Source: Pseudotabrizicola formosa
GTDB lineage: Bacteria; Pseudomonadota; Alphaproteobacteria; Rhodobacterales; Rhodobacteraceae
Direction of reading: 5' to 3'
DNA: 64,000 nt
NCBI RefSeq assembly: GCF_002900965.1
Contig: NZ_PJOM01000002.1
Location: 310,001-374,000, forward strand
Of this stretch, positions 25,415 to 33,236 are shown piece after piece. Numbering within the stretch: the stretch's first letter is position 1; each line of letters begins with the position of its first letter. The notes beneath the pieces are model-generated. The model made no database searches and was not told the origin of the DNA. It saw only the letters and a list, made by a program, of their open reading frames with translations. The position numbers and the translations under genes are program-made.

Positions 25415-26989
25415 ATGGGCGACCCAATGCGCGACGACGGCACATCCGGGGGCGAGGCCCCGCAGATTTTTATCACGGCGGCAGAGGCCTATCCGGCTCT
25501 TGAGCGCGCCTTTCTGAACGCAGAATCCGAGATCATCGGCAGTTTTCTGGTGTTTGACCCAGAGACCCGCCTGCGCTCGCCCGAGGGGCTGGCGGTGGGA
25601 GAGCGGTGGTTTGACCTGATCGTGCACTGCCTGCAGCGGGGGGTGCGCATCACGCTGACCCTGTCGGATTTTGACCCGATCGCCCGCGCGGTGATGCATC
25701 GCGGCACATGGCGCAGCCTGCGGCTGTTGCAGGCGGCGGCGGAAGTGGCTGGCCCCGGGGCCGCGCCGCTGAGCGCGAGGGCCGCGCGGCATCCGGCGGA
25801 AACGGGGTCGGTGCCAAGGTTCCTTATTTCCCCCATGATCATGGCGCGGGTCTGGAAAAGCACACGCTGGTTGAACCGGCAGTCAGCGCCCATCCGCGCG
25901 ACAGCTTTGCGTGACATGCCGGGGGCGCGGGCCTTGATGGTGGTGCGGGATGATGGAACCGTGCGGCCCCGGCTCTGGCCCCTGCCACGTCTGTTTCCGG
26001 GGACGCATCATCAGAAGATTGCGGTGTTCGACCGCAAGACGCTGTATGTCGGCGGGCTGGATCTGAACGAACGGCGCTATGATGATCACGATCATGAACA
26101 GGCGGCAGAGCAGACCTGGCATGATGTGCAGGCCCTGGTGCATGGCCCCGTGGCTGCCGACGCGGCCCGGCACCTGAAGGTCTTTCAGGCGGTGACGGCG
26201 GGGCAGGTGGCTCCGATCGATACCGGCGATCTGCTGGTGACACTGTCACGGCAACGGCATGTGCCGCTGGTGCGGTTTGGACCCAAACCCGTGGTCCAGG
26301 GGATTTACAAGGCGCATTGCGCTGCCATCGCGCGGGCGCGCGGTCTGATCTATCTGGAGAGCCAGTATTTCCGCGACGGTGCCCTGACCCGGGCGCTGTG
26401 CCGCGCGGCGGAGCGGCAACCGGATCTGAGCCTGATCCTGATGCTGCCCGGCGCGCCCGAAGAACTGGCCTTTGATGGGCACGATGGCATTGATTCCCAA
26501 TTTGGCGAATGGCATCAGGCCCGGTGCTTGCGGCACCTGCAGCGGGCGTTCGGCAAGCGTCTGTTCATCGGCAGTGCGGCCCAGCAAAGGCGGGAACGCC
26601 CGCGGCAGAAAGATGGCCGTGATCTGCTGGCCAAGGCTCCGCTGATCTATATTCATGCCAAGGTATCGGTGTTTGACCATCTGGCAATCATCTCCTCGGC
26701 CAACCTGAACGGTCGCTCGATGCGGTGGGATACCGAGGCCGGGGTGGCCTTCACCCGACCCGAGATGGTGGAAGAGATCCGCAGGCGTTGCATGGCCCAC
26801 TGGTTGCCGCCAAACACCGGCGCGGCGTTTCAGAATCCAGAGACGGCCGTCGCCGCCTGGCGGGGGCTGGCGCTGTCAAATGCAGCGCGTGCGCCCGAGG
26901 ATCGTCAGGGCTTTGTGCTGCCCTATGATATCAGGGCGGCGGAAAAATTCGGCACTGCTGTGCCTTTCCTGCCGCCCGAGATGGTCTGA
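25415..26989 (+). CDS. phospholipase D family protein
   Basis: A 524-residue PLD-superfamily enzyme with two HKD motifs: HHQKIAVFD near residue 199 and HAKVSVFD near 417, each followed by a Gly/Asn-rich turn (GGLDLNERRYDDHDH; SSANLNGRSMRWDTE). It could act on phospholipids as a phosphodiesterase or transphosphatidylase. No signal peptide is evident, so a cytosolic or peripheral location is likely. It starts 27 bases after the PhyK-like gene on the same strand and probably belongs to that operon; a GGAAC at 25409 lacks a matching -10. Confidence 0.85.
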   Translation: MGDPMRDDGTSGGEAPQIFITAAEAYPALERAFLNAESEIIGSFLVFDPETRLRSPEGLAVGERWFDLIVHCLQRGVRITLTLSDFDPIARAVMHRGTWRSLRLLQAAAEVAGPGAAPLSARAARHPAETGSVPRFLISPMIMARVWKSTRWLNRQSAPIRATALRDMPGARALMVVRDDGTVRPRLWPLPRLFPGTHHQKIAVFDRKTLYVGGLDLNERRYDDHDHEQAAEQTWHDVQALVHGPVAADAARHLKVFQAVTAGQVAPIDTGDLLVTLSRQRHVPLVRFGPKPVVQGIYKAHCAAIARARGLIYLESQYFRDGALTRALCRAAERQPDLSLILMLPGAPEELAFDGHDGIDSQFGEWHQARCLRHLQRAFGKRLFIGSAAQQRRERPRQKDGRDLLAKAPLIYIHAKVSVFDHLAIISSANLNGRSMRWDTEAGVAFTRPEMVEEIRRRCMAHWLPPNTGAAFQNPETAVAAWRGLALSNAARAPEDRQGFVLPYDIRAAEKFGTAVPFLPPEMV

Positions 26990-26992
26990 ACC

Positions 26993-27022
26993 AAAAAAGA
27001 CCCATGGCCGGGGCCATGGGTC
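26993..27022 (-). terminator. rho-independent terminator of the three-gene membrane operon
   Basis: The stem GACCCATGGCC / GGCCATGGGTC (26999-27022) is followed on the minus strand by TTTTTT. It lies 43 bp past the stop of the 27066-28151 gene and may also slow readthrough from the convergent PLD gene. Confidence 0.85.
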
Positions 27023-27065
27023 AGGTTGGGGTGCCTTGAGGAGGCAGGGGGAGAGAGAAAGCTTA

Positions 27066-28151
27066 TCAGCCTGCGCGGCCGCGGGTCAGCTTGTCGGCCA
27101 GCTTTTGGGTTGCGCTGCGGCGACTGCGGGTCTGCGCGCTGACGCGCTTTGCCGCACCGTTAAGCTTGTTCGCTGCGCGGCGTGACGTTTTGCGCACCGA
27201 CTCTTCGACATCCTCGGCCACGTCTTCGACAGCTTCGGCAGCGTGGCGACCGGTGTCGCGGGCCTTGTCCCGCGCCCCTTCCAGGATGTCGGTCAGATCG
27301 GACACCATGGCCAGCGCGGCCTCGGTCCCGCGGGCGCGCATCGCGCTTGCGGCCTCACCCAATGCCCGACCGGCGGCGCTGCGCTCGGCATCGAAGGTTT
27401 TGCGGGCCTTGATCAGCAGGGACTCGGCAGAGTCTGCCAGCGACTCCCCATCGCGCCGATTGGCCTGCAGGGCGGTGGCCAGCGCCGCGCCAAGGGCCAC
27501 GGCAACCGCCGCAGAGGCCACCGGGTGCCGGCGCAGGATATTGCGGTCATCCGCGGAGTCGACCAGATGTTCGACCTGATCCTCCACAGCTTCCGCACCG
27601 GAGGCAAACGCGGCATAGGCCCGTTCGCGGGCGGCGATGATCCGGTCAGCGGCATCCGCGCTCATGTCCGAAAGGCCATGGGCAAAGGCCGAGGCCAGAT
27701 CTGCCGCCAGATCTGCGGTGACGGTGGCCTTTTCACGGGCAAATTCTGCCGCATCAGTGCCCCGGTCTGACAGGTCTTCATACAGGGCGGTCAAACGGTC
27801 GCGCGCCGCCTCGCGGGCCTCATCGGCACGGGCCTGCCAGTCTTCCAAGGTATCCGCCACCCGATCGGTCAGGCTTTCATCACGACGGCCGCCAAAGGTC
27901 AGCCAGGCCAGCCCGGCCCCGACCAGGACCGTTGCCAAAGGATAGCTCCGCAGGGCGCGTGCAGCGGCACCAGCCAGCACGGTCTGACCCAAGGGGCCGG
28001 TCGCAAGGCCGATCAGATCATCGGCGGCGGTGTCGCGCAGGTCGCGGCGTCCGGTCAGCCGGCCCGACAAGCGGCCAATGGCCGCGCGCAATGCGTCTTC
28101 TGTCGCGCGTGCTTCATCATACAGCGCCTCGGATTTACGGGAGCGTGCCAT
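27066..28151 (-). CDS. alanine-rich membrane-associated protein of unknown function
   Basis: A 361-residue Ala/Arg/Asp-rich protein. Two short hydrophobic stretches (residues 70-87, YPLATVLVGAGLAWLTFG, and 210-226, HPVASAAVAVALGAALA) are each preceded by RSYP/RRHP-type turns, as in DUF3618/ElaB-like tail-anchored stress proteins. Long heptad-like helices with many charged residues fill the rest, and the C-terminus is strongly basic. It is the last gene of a minus-strand operon driven by an EcfG-type promoter. A role in envelope or ribosome protection under stress is inferred only. Confidence 0.7.
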   Translation of the reverse strand: MARSRKSEALYDEARATEDALRAAIGRLSGRLTGRRDLRDTAADDLIGLATGPLGQTVLAGAAARALRSYPLATVLVGAGLAWLTFGGRRDESLTDRVADTLEDWQARADEAREAARDRLTALYEDLSDRGTDAAEFAREKATVTADLAADLASAFAHGLSDMSADAADRIIAARERAYAAFASGAEAVEDQVEHLVDSADDRNILRRHPVASAAVAVALGAALATALQANRRDGESLADSAESLLIKARKTFDAERSAAGRALGEAASAMRARGTEAALAMVSDLTDILEGARDKARDTGRHAAEAVEDVAEDVEESVRKTSRRAANKLNGAAKRVSAQTRSRRSATQKLADKLTRGRAG

Positions 28152-28174
28152 GTCAGTCTCCTATTCAAATTATG

Positions 28175-28555
28175 TCAGGGGCGGGTGGTCGGCAAACTGT
28201 CGCCACTGCCCGCGAGGGAGGTCAGGGGAAGCGTCGCTTTGCGCAGGCAAGAGCGCGCAACACTTATGAAAATCAGCGCCAGGGCGGCGCAGATGACGGC
28301 AGCGGTCAGAACCGCCTGGACGGGTGTAAGGCCAAGCAGCGCCAGCCCCAGCAACCCCGCCTGCACCAGAAGGACCATCACCATCACCACCAGGATCAGT
28401 GCCAGTACCAACAGGATCACCGCCGTCGCGACAGATGAGATCCGCGCCCTCAACTCTGCCTTTGCCAAGGCAAATCGCAAGGCTATGGCCCGTCGTCCCA
28501 GCATCAACAAATCCATAAGCGGGACAATCAGGCCTTCGAGTCCGGAACGCAGCAT
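28175..28555 (-). CDS. phage-holin-like/DUF1469 membrane protein
   Basis: A 126-residue protein with two adjacent hydrophobic helices (about residues 42-66 and 72-98) following a basic amphipathic N-terminus (ALRFALAKAELRARI), the layout of the Actinobacterial holin-X/DUF1469 family often found beside ElaB/DUF3618-like proteins. Despite the name, such proteins are not shown to be holins. It is the middle gene of the operon, 23 bp upstream of the alanine-rich protein and 37 bp after the PLDc_N gene. Confidence 0.7.
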   Translation of the reverse strand: MLRSGLEGLIVPLMDLLMLGRRAIALRFALAKAELRARISSVATAVILLVLALILVVMVMVLLVQAGLLGLALLGLTPVQAVLTAAVICAALALIFISVARSCLRKATLPLTSLAGSGDSLPTTRP

Positions 28556-28592
28556 TGGATCTTCCTGTCAGTGGTGGGTCAATCGGCGCGCG

Positions 28593-28799
28593 TCAGACCC
28601 GTCTTGTCGCGGATCGCGGCCCCATGATCAGCCACAGGATGAACCCGATGATCGGCAGGAACAAGATCAGCAAGGTCCAGAGCACCTTTTTTCCGGTACT
28701 GGCAGAAGAGCCGATCACAGAAATGATGGCCCAGAGATCAAGGGCCAGAATCAGAAGTCCGCCAAAACCTGATAATTCAAACATGCTCAGTTCATTCAT
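28593..28799 (-). CDS. PLDc_N domain small membrane protein
   Basis: A 68-residue protein with two membrane helices: FGGLLILALDLWAIISVI and the hallmark KKVLWTLLILFLPIIGFILWL followed by GPRSATRR, matching the phospholipase-D-nuclease N-terminal domain (PF13396). It acts in the membrane; the function is unknown. It starts at ATG 28799 with AAAGGAT upstream and is the first gene of the EcfG-driven operon. Confidence 0.85.
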   Translation of the reverse strand: MNELSMFELSGFGGLLILALDLWAIISVIGSSASTGKKVLWTLLILFLPIIGFILWLIMGPRSATRRV

Positions 28800-28878
28800 T
28801 CTGCTTATCCTTTGCGGATCGTCCGAAGTCTGTTGCGACCCGCCACGGGCGTGCCGGTCTGCAACGGTGTGATCATGC

Positions 28879-28903
28879 AACGCCGAAACGGCCACCTGGT
28901 TCC
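28879..28903 (-). promoter_or_regulatory. EcfG-type promoter of the membrane-protein operon
   Basis: On the minus strand GGAAC (28903-28899) is followed after 16 bp by CGTT (28882-28879), an exact consensus match. The first gene start is 80 bp downstream at 28799. Confidence 0.75.
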
Positions 28904-29083
28904 GTTGAAATATCGCCCCAGCGCGGAATATGCGAAGCACGGCGATTTTCATGCTGTTTTCATGCTGTCGGCCAGCAGTCCGGTTGATCGGCTTATAAAA
29001 AGTGGGGCGTAATCCCCCTGCAACGACCGCCACGGTTCCGCCCTTCTATGCGTAATGGTGTAGGGTGGATTTTAAGATGAAGG

Positions 29084-29108
29084 GGAACCCGACTTCCGCC
29101 GCCACGTT
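29084..29108 (+). promoter_or_regulatory. EcfG-type promoter of the DUF1328 gene
   Basis: GGAAC (29084-29088), 16 bp, CGTT (29105-29108): an exact match to the EcfG consensus 79 bp upstream of the DUF1328 start. Confidence 0.75.
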
Positions 29109-29186
29109 GATTTGCCATGAAAGCGCTGCGGCGCATTGACCTGAACTTGAACCTGGACTTGAGCCAGAACATGAAAGGAGATCACC

Positions 29187-29360
29187 ATGCTTGGTTGGGC
29201 ATTGACGTTTCTGGTCGTGGCGCTGATTGCGGCGGCCTTGGGTTTTGGCGGAATTGCGGGCGCTTCGGCGTCGATTGCACAAATCCTCTTCTTCGTTTTT
29301 ATCGTCTTGTTCGTTGTGGCCATGATTGCACGTGCGGTGCGCGGTAAGCCCCCAGTTTAA
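29187..29360 (+). CDS. DUF1328 small membrane protein (YtjA-like)
   Basis: A 57-residue two-helix membrane protein: [20 protein letters not shown], then [18 protein letters not shown], the DUF1328 signature. Function unknown; many homologues are stress-induced. AAAGGAG lies eight bases before the ATG. It is a single gene between an EcfG-type promoter and a terminator. Confidence 0.9.
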   Translation: MLGWALTFLVVALIAAALGFGGIAGASASIAQILFFVFIVLFVVAMIARAVRGKPPV

Positions 29361-29389
29361 GCGTATCACCTGCAAGCTTGATCACACGG

Positions 29390-29419
29390 AAAGGCCGTCC
29401 TTCGGGGCGGCCTTTTTTT
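29390..29419 (+). terminator. rho-independent terminator after the DUF1328 gene
   Basis: Stem AAAGGCCGTCC / GGGCGGCCTTT with a TTCG loop and a run of seven T, 30 bp after the stop. Confidence 0.9.
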
Positions 29420-29536
29420 GATGGCGGGGCAGTTTTTAAAATGGAAAGCTCAAATAAAAAGCCGGACCCTTCCAGTCCGCTTGCCGAAAAGGGCGCGCAG
29501 ATCCGAGGGTGATTTTTTGAGCCTGTCTTTACCGCG

Positions 29537-29950
29537 TCAGTCAGTCTGCTTGGCCGTCACAGGCACCACGACGAATTCCGTGGGTCGCGCGGGCAAGGCA
29601 CGGCCGGCATTGCGGGAAAAGCTGATCAGCGACTGTCTCAGCCCGCAATCGGCTTTGTCTTCGAGTGTCAGAAAGACGATCCGCCGGGCACCGGTTGCCA
29701 CCAACCTGCGGGCGCGGGACACCGCAGACAGAAAGTCGGTCCCGGCTTCCTTGTCACCCGGCCCGTTGCCGCAGCGGATGTAATGAACAGCGTTGTTGGC
29801 CTGAGCTGACGCGACCGCGTTGGTGTCGTCGCTGTCTGAAAGGACTGCACCGGCGGCAATCAGCGCCTGCATCCACGGCAAATCCAGTCGCGGTGGAACC
29901 GAAGGCGAGGCAGAAGGGGGATGTGGCTGGCCCGGGTCGGTGGCGGTCAT
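29537..29950 (-). CDS. hypothetical protein
   Basis: A 137-residue protein with a Pro/Ser-rich first 20 residues and no signal peptide or membrane helix. AVSRARRLVATGARRIVFL and TEFVVVPV suggest an alternating alpha/beta domain, but no family is recognised. The ATG has AGGAG seven bases upstream, which argues that the frame is real. A GGAAC and a CGTT upstream (30030-30004, minus) are 18 bp apart, one base longer than the EcfG optimum. Confidence 0.5.
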   Translation of the reverse strand: MTATDPGQPHPPSASPSVPPRLDLPWMQALIAAGAVLSDSDDTNAVASAQANNAVHYIRCGNGPGDKEAGTDFLSAVSRARRLVATGARRIVFLTLEDKADCGLRQSLISFSRNAGRALPARPTEFVVVPVTAKQTD

Positions 29951-30189
29951 GCGGCGCTCCTGTCGTCACTCGGTCTTGCGCCCGCAGGGGGCGATGCAGC
30001 CTTAACGTCGCAGGTGCGGGGTTTGGTTCCCGCTCACTTGCAGTTCGGCGAAGAATTGCCCATCTGATGCCCGACCAGGCGGCCCGGCGTCGGGATCCGA
30101 CCGGTGGGGAACCAGAAGGGCGGTGCCGCATTGAGACATGTCGAGCGGAGTCGCGCGCCCCGTTGCCGCGCAAAGGAGCGGATCTGATC

Positions 30190-30849
30190 ATGACCATCAC
30201 CGATGACAAGCAGGACCCGCCGTCTGACGGGCCGCAGAACCGGTCTGGCCGGTCGGGCACCTCTCAACGTGAAACGACTGTGTCCGACCTTTCAGGGATC
30301 GTGGCGCGGCTGCACAAGACTGCGCGCGGAGCAGAGCGGGTGGCGCTTGGCGATCTGGTGGATGCCATGGGACAATCGTCGATGGCCGCTGTGCTGCTGG
30401 TGCCGGCCATGCTGCTGGTGTCGCCGCTGAGTGGCGTGCCGGGCGCGTCGATTGTAGGCGGACTGGTGATTGCCCTGATCTCGGCGCAGATCCTGCTGCA
30501 CCGCCCCAAAGTGTGGCTGCCCGATATCATTCGTTCGCGCAGGGTTCCCGGACCTGCCTTGCGTCGCGCCCTGGTGTGGCTGCGCAAGCCGGCGAAGCGC
30601 TTTGACGGACTGGCACCGGCCAAGCCGGGGGGCGGCGCACATGCCTGGTGGACCCCGGCCCTAGCGCTGATCTGCCTGAGCATGGGGCTGGTGATGCCGC
30701 TGATGGAGCTGATTCCGTTTTCGTCGAGCATTGCGGCATCTGTCATCGCCGCATTCGCGATGACCATGCTGACAGGGCGCGTGCGGATTGCCATGGTCGC
30801 GGCGGTGCTGGGCGGTCTTGCGGTCGCGGGGGTGCTGTGGCTGTTGTAA
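30190..30849 (+). CDS. exoD: exopolysaccharide synthesis ExoD family membrane protein
   Basis: A 219-residue ExoD-family protein: the conserved N-terminal helix GERVALGDLVDAMGQ-like segment (here GAERVALGDLVDAMG), then LLVPAMLLVSPLSGVPGAS, and paired C-terminal helices with MGLVMPLMELIPFSSSIAAS. ExoD affects exopolysaccharide production and alkaline tolerance in Sinorhizobium; its biochemical role is unknown. A GGAAC-N16-CATT at 30108-30132 is a near match to an EcfG promoter. It converges with the histidine kinase gene. Confidence 0.85.
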   Translation: MTITDDKQDPPSDGPQNRSGRSGTSQRETTVSDLSGIVARLHKTARGAERVALGDLVDAMGQSSMAAVLLVPAMLLVSPLSGVPGASIVGGLVIALISAQILLHRPKVWLPDIIRSRRVPGPALRRALVWLRKPAKRFDGLAPAKPGGGAHAWWTPALALICLSMGLVMPLMELIPFSSSIAASVIAAFAMTMLTGRVRIAMVAAVLGGLAVAGVLWLL

Positions 30850-30870
30850 CGCAGGAAGGCTTGCGCCCGC

Positions 30871-31875
30871 TCAGCGTTTTTCGCTGCCCAAGGGAAAGGT
30901 CAGCGTGGCGCGGGTGCCGTTGATGGTTTCAAACACCAGTTGGCCTTCAAGCTGTTCGGTGAACTGCAAGGCCACCCGAAGCCCCAGACTGCGGGACTTC
31001 TCCGGCACGAAATCATGCGGTAGCCCGTCGCCATCATCCTGAACGATGATAATTGCTTCGTCGCCTCGGCTGCGCATGGTCAGCAGAAGGTGGGTTTTGC
31101 CGGTATCGCGCGCGGCATGTTCAACCGCATTCGACACCAGTTCAACAATGATCAGTGCAAGCGGCGTGGCCTGATCACCGGTGACGACCACTGGCTCGAC
31201 ATCGAAATCGAGCATGATCCGGTCCGACTGTGACGAGCTGTTGACCACTTCGGGCAGCAGCTCACGCATCAGCTGGCCCATATCGGTGGTCTGTCTTTTG
31301 GGGTTATGCAGCTGGCGTTGGATGCTTGCAACAACCTGCAGCCTGGCCGTGGCCGCGTCCAGCGCCGCCCGCGCGCTCTCATCCACCACATTGCGACGCT
31401 GCATCTTGAGCAGCGAGGCCACGACCTGCAGATTGTTCGACACCCGGTGCTGCAATTCATGGAACATGGTCTTGTTGGCCTGCGCCAGCGTGTCGGACCG
31501 GTTCTTTTCATGCTCCAGCGTGATAAGGGCCTGGCGCATCGTGTGAAGCAGCAGCAATTCCGTCGAGATGATGAACAGATAAAAGACAAGCGTCAGAATG
31601 ATCTGGGGCGAGGTCGCAAAGCTGCCGGCGGGCGCGAGAAACCAGAACCACGAGACAAGACCGCAAATCGATGCAACCGCAATCCCGGCTTTGGTTCCGG
31701 CAAAATATCCGGTCAGGATAACAGCCGGAAAAAAGGTTACAAAAGGAAAGCCCGGGGGCAGGGCCGGGTCCAAGTAATGGCGCAAGGCGACAGAAGTAAC
31801 AATTGCAAGGCTGGCAAACGCAATCTGATAGGCCGGGCTCCGCTCTGCGACGGCCCAAAGGCGCAATTGTTTCAT
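30871..31875 (-). CDS. sensor histidine kinase, DUF4118-like membrane domain plus HRxxN H-box
   Basis: A 334-residue kinase. Four hydrophobic helices in residues 15-110 with YLDPALPPGFPFVTFFPAV and FAGTKAG resemble the KdpD-type DUF4118 domain. The H-box HELQHRVSNNLQVVASLL lies near residue 140 (HisKA_2/HWE class), followed by an ATPase domain with ELVSNAVEHAA and DDGDGLP. Kinases of this class feed PhyR or single-domain receivers. It lies 43 bp downstream of a degenerate receiver gene, probably its operon partner. Confidence 0.88.
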   Translation of the reverse strand: MKQLRLWAVAERSPAYQIAFASLAIVTSVALRHYLDPALPPGFPFVTFFPAVILTGYFAGTKAGIAVASICGLVSWFWFLAPAGSFATSPQIILTLVFYLFIISTELLLLHTMRQALITLEHEKNRSDTLAQANKTMFHELQHRVSNNLQVVASLLKMQRRNVVDESARAALDAATARLQVVASIQRQLHNPKRQTTDMGQLMRELLPEVVNSSSQSDRIMLDFDVEPVVVTGDQATPLALIIVELVSNAVEHAARDTGKTHLLLTMRSRGDEAIIIVQDDGDGLPHDFVPEKSRSLGLRVALQFTEQLEGQLVFETINGTRATLTFPLGSEKR

Positions 31876-31918
31876 TCCATAACCCTATGTCCGGTTCTGC
31901 ACCGGTCTTGGATAGACG

Positions 31919-32320
31919 TTATCTTATGCCTATCGCATTGCAATGGCTTTGCACGCGTCTGTCCATATCCGGGCAGACGTCATGCAGCGTTTCGCGCACT
32001 TGCGCTGCTGAAAAGGGCATGTCAAGCGCATGCCATCCAAGAGCGGCGATTTCCGCCGCGTCACCATCATCGGCCCCGGTCAAGAGCAGCTTGGTCTGAG
32101 GGTGCTGCACCAGACGGGTCAAGCCAAAGCCCCGCACACTGCGCAGGGACTGGTTCAGGATGAGCAGATTTGGCCTTTGGCCGTTGGTCAGGGTCTCAAC
32201 CACCTGCGGCACGTCACGGCACAAGATCACGCTGGCGTCGGGCCAGGCCTCCATCACGGTTTGCGCAAGATCGAGACTGATCAGCACGTCAGGGTCCTGG
32301 ACCAGGATCGTTTTCGGCAT
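31919..32320 (-). CDS. degenerate single-domain response regulator (pseudoreceiver)
   Basis: A 133-residue CheY-like domain (ILVQDPDVLISLDLAQTV at the start). The phosphoacceptor position reads LLILNQSLRS, Asn in place of Asp, and the conserved Lys is Met in ALDMPFSAAQ; the Thr of LLLTGADDG is kept. It therefore probably cannot be phosphorylated in the usual way and may act as a decoy or adaptor for the adjacent kinase. The ATG at 32320 with GGAGGA upstream begins the domain; longer starts are unconserved. Confidence 0.8.
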   Translation of the reverse strand: MPKTILVQDPDVLISLDLAQTVMEAWPDASVILCRDVPQVVETLTNGQRPNLLILNQSLRSVRGFGLTRLVQHPQTKLLLTGADDGDAAEIAALGWHALDMPFSAAQVRETLHDVCPDMDRRVQSHCNAIGIR

Positions 32321-32406
32321 GTCATCCTCCTTGGGCAACCAAAGGGGAGTCATGGAACCAAAAGCGTCTTCGCGCACTTAACTGTGACATAGTTGCGGAG
32401 GAAAAC

Positions 32407-33135
32407 TTGAAAACCCCTTGCCGGTCTTGCCCCTTGCGTCAATGCGAAGCTTTTTTGCCGATGACCGAAGACGAAATTCGTTTCATGGAACGCTTTAAGA
32501 AGGGCGAGCTCTTTGTAGAACGCGGCGCTACGATCCTGTCAGAGGGCGAGTCCAGTGGGCAGCTTTTTACCGTTCTGAACGGGTTGGGGCTGCGTCACAA
32601 GACATTGGAAGATGGGCGCCGGCAGGTGCTCAACCTTATCTTTCCGGGCGATTTTCTGGGCCTGCAGGCCGGTCTGATGGGGGAAATGGGCCACTCGGTC
32701 GAAGCGGTCACCCCAATGGTGCTCTGTGTCTTTGACCGCAGTGCTCTGTGGAACCTGTTCCAGACCAGTCCGGCCCGCGCCTATGACCTGACGTGGATCG
32801 CGGCGGTTGAAGAACATTTTCTGGGCGAAACCGTCGCCACCATCGGTCAGCGTGATGCCTCTGCCGCGCTCGCCTGGGCGTTCCTGCGCATCTTCCGGCG
32901 TGGGGAAAGCCTTGGGCTGGTGCAGGATAACAAGATGTCCCTACCTTACCGCCAGCAGGATATGGCAGATGCCTTGGGTCTGTCGCTGGTGCACACGAAC
33001 AAGCGGCTGCAGAAATTCCGCGCCGCCGGGCTGATGGACTGGTCGCGCGGGGTGCTGCACATTCCGGACCGCAAGGCTTTGGCCGATCTGGCCAATCTGG
33101 GCGACGGACCGGCGGAGAAGCGACCCATCCTTTAG
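32407..33135 (+). CDS. Crp/Fnr family regulator with FNR-like cysteines
   Basis: A 242-residue cyclic-nucleotide-binding-fold regulator, starting from TTG with GGAGGA five bases upstream. Cys5, Cys8 and Cys13 (CRSCPLRQC) and Cys107 (MVLCVFD) match the number and spacing of the FNR [4Fe-4S] ligands (central Cys 94 residues after the third, 93 in E. coli FNR), suggesting an oxygen-sensitive cluster. The recognition helix region GLSLVHTNKRLQKF lacks the E-x-x-S-R of FNR, so its DNA target is likely different. Neighbours suggest a stress or redox role. Confidence 0.85.
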   Translation: MKTPCRSCPLRQCEAFLPMTEDEIRFMERFKKGELFVERGATILSEGESSGQLFTVLNGLGLRHKTLEDGRRQVLNLIFPGDFLGLQAGLMGEMGHSVEAVTPMVLCVFDRSALWNLFQTSPARAYDLTWIAAVEEHFLGETVATIGQRDASAALAWAFLRIFRRGESLGLVQDNKMSLPYRQQDMADALGLSLVHTNKRLQKFRAAGLMDWSRGVLHIPDRKALADLANLGDGPAEKRPIL

Positions 33136-33236
33136 GCCGCCTCTCCACCCCTTGCCCCTCTTGCAGCGCGCCGCCGGGCAGGGCACTCTGCCGGGCAAAG
33201 CGGTGCCCTGCATGCACCGCAGCAAGAGGGAAGACG

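Larger units (their letters stand above)
28800..29186. other. 387-bp divergent intergenic region carrying two EcfG-type promoters
   Basis: No convincing gene is present; short open frames on both strands lack ribosome binding sites and family-like sequence. The region contains the minus-strand promoter at 28879-28903 for the membrane operon and the plus-strand promoter at 29084-29108 for the DUF1328 gene. The roughly 180 bp between them shows no further motif I can name. Confidence 0.7.

Noticed and set aside
25409-25433. GGAAC upstream of the phospholipase D gene as an EcfG promoter
   Set aside because: The base run at the required spacing is CGCG, not CGTT, and the gene start is too close; readthrough from the kinase operon is enough.
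28175-28555. Holin-like protein taken as a sign of a prophage
   Set aside because: No phage structural, lysis or integrase genes are near; the family is common in stress operons.
28812-29012. A 66-codon plus-strand open frame in the promoter region
   Set aside because: No ribosome binding site; overlaps the minus-strand promoter; no recognisable sequence.
29030-29039. A second GTTCC in the 28800-29186 region
   Set aside because: The nearest AACG is only 9 bp away, too short for an EcfG spacer.
32354-32379. GGAAC upstream of the FNR-like gene as an EcfG promoter
   Set aside because: No CGTT or close variant at 16-17 bp.
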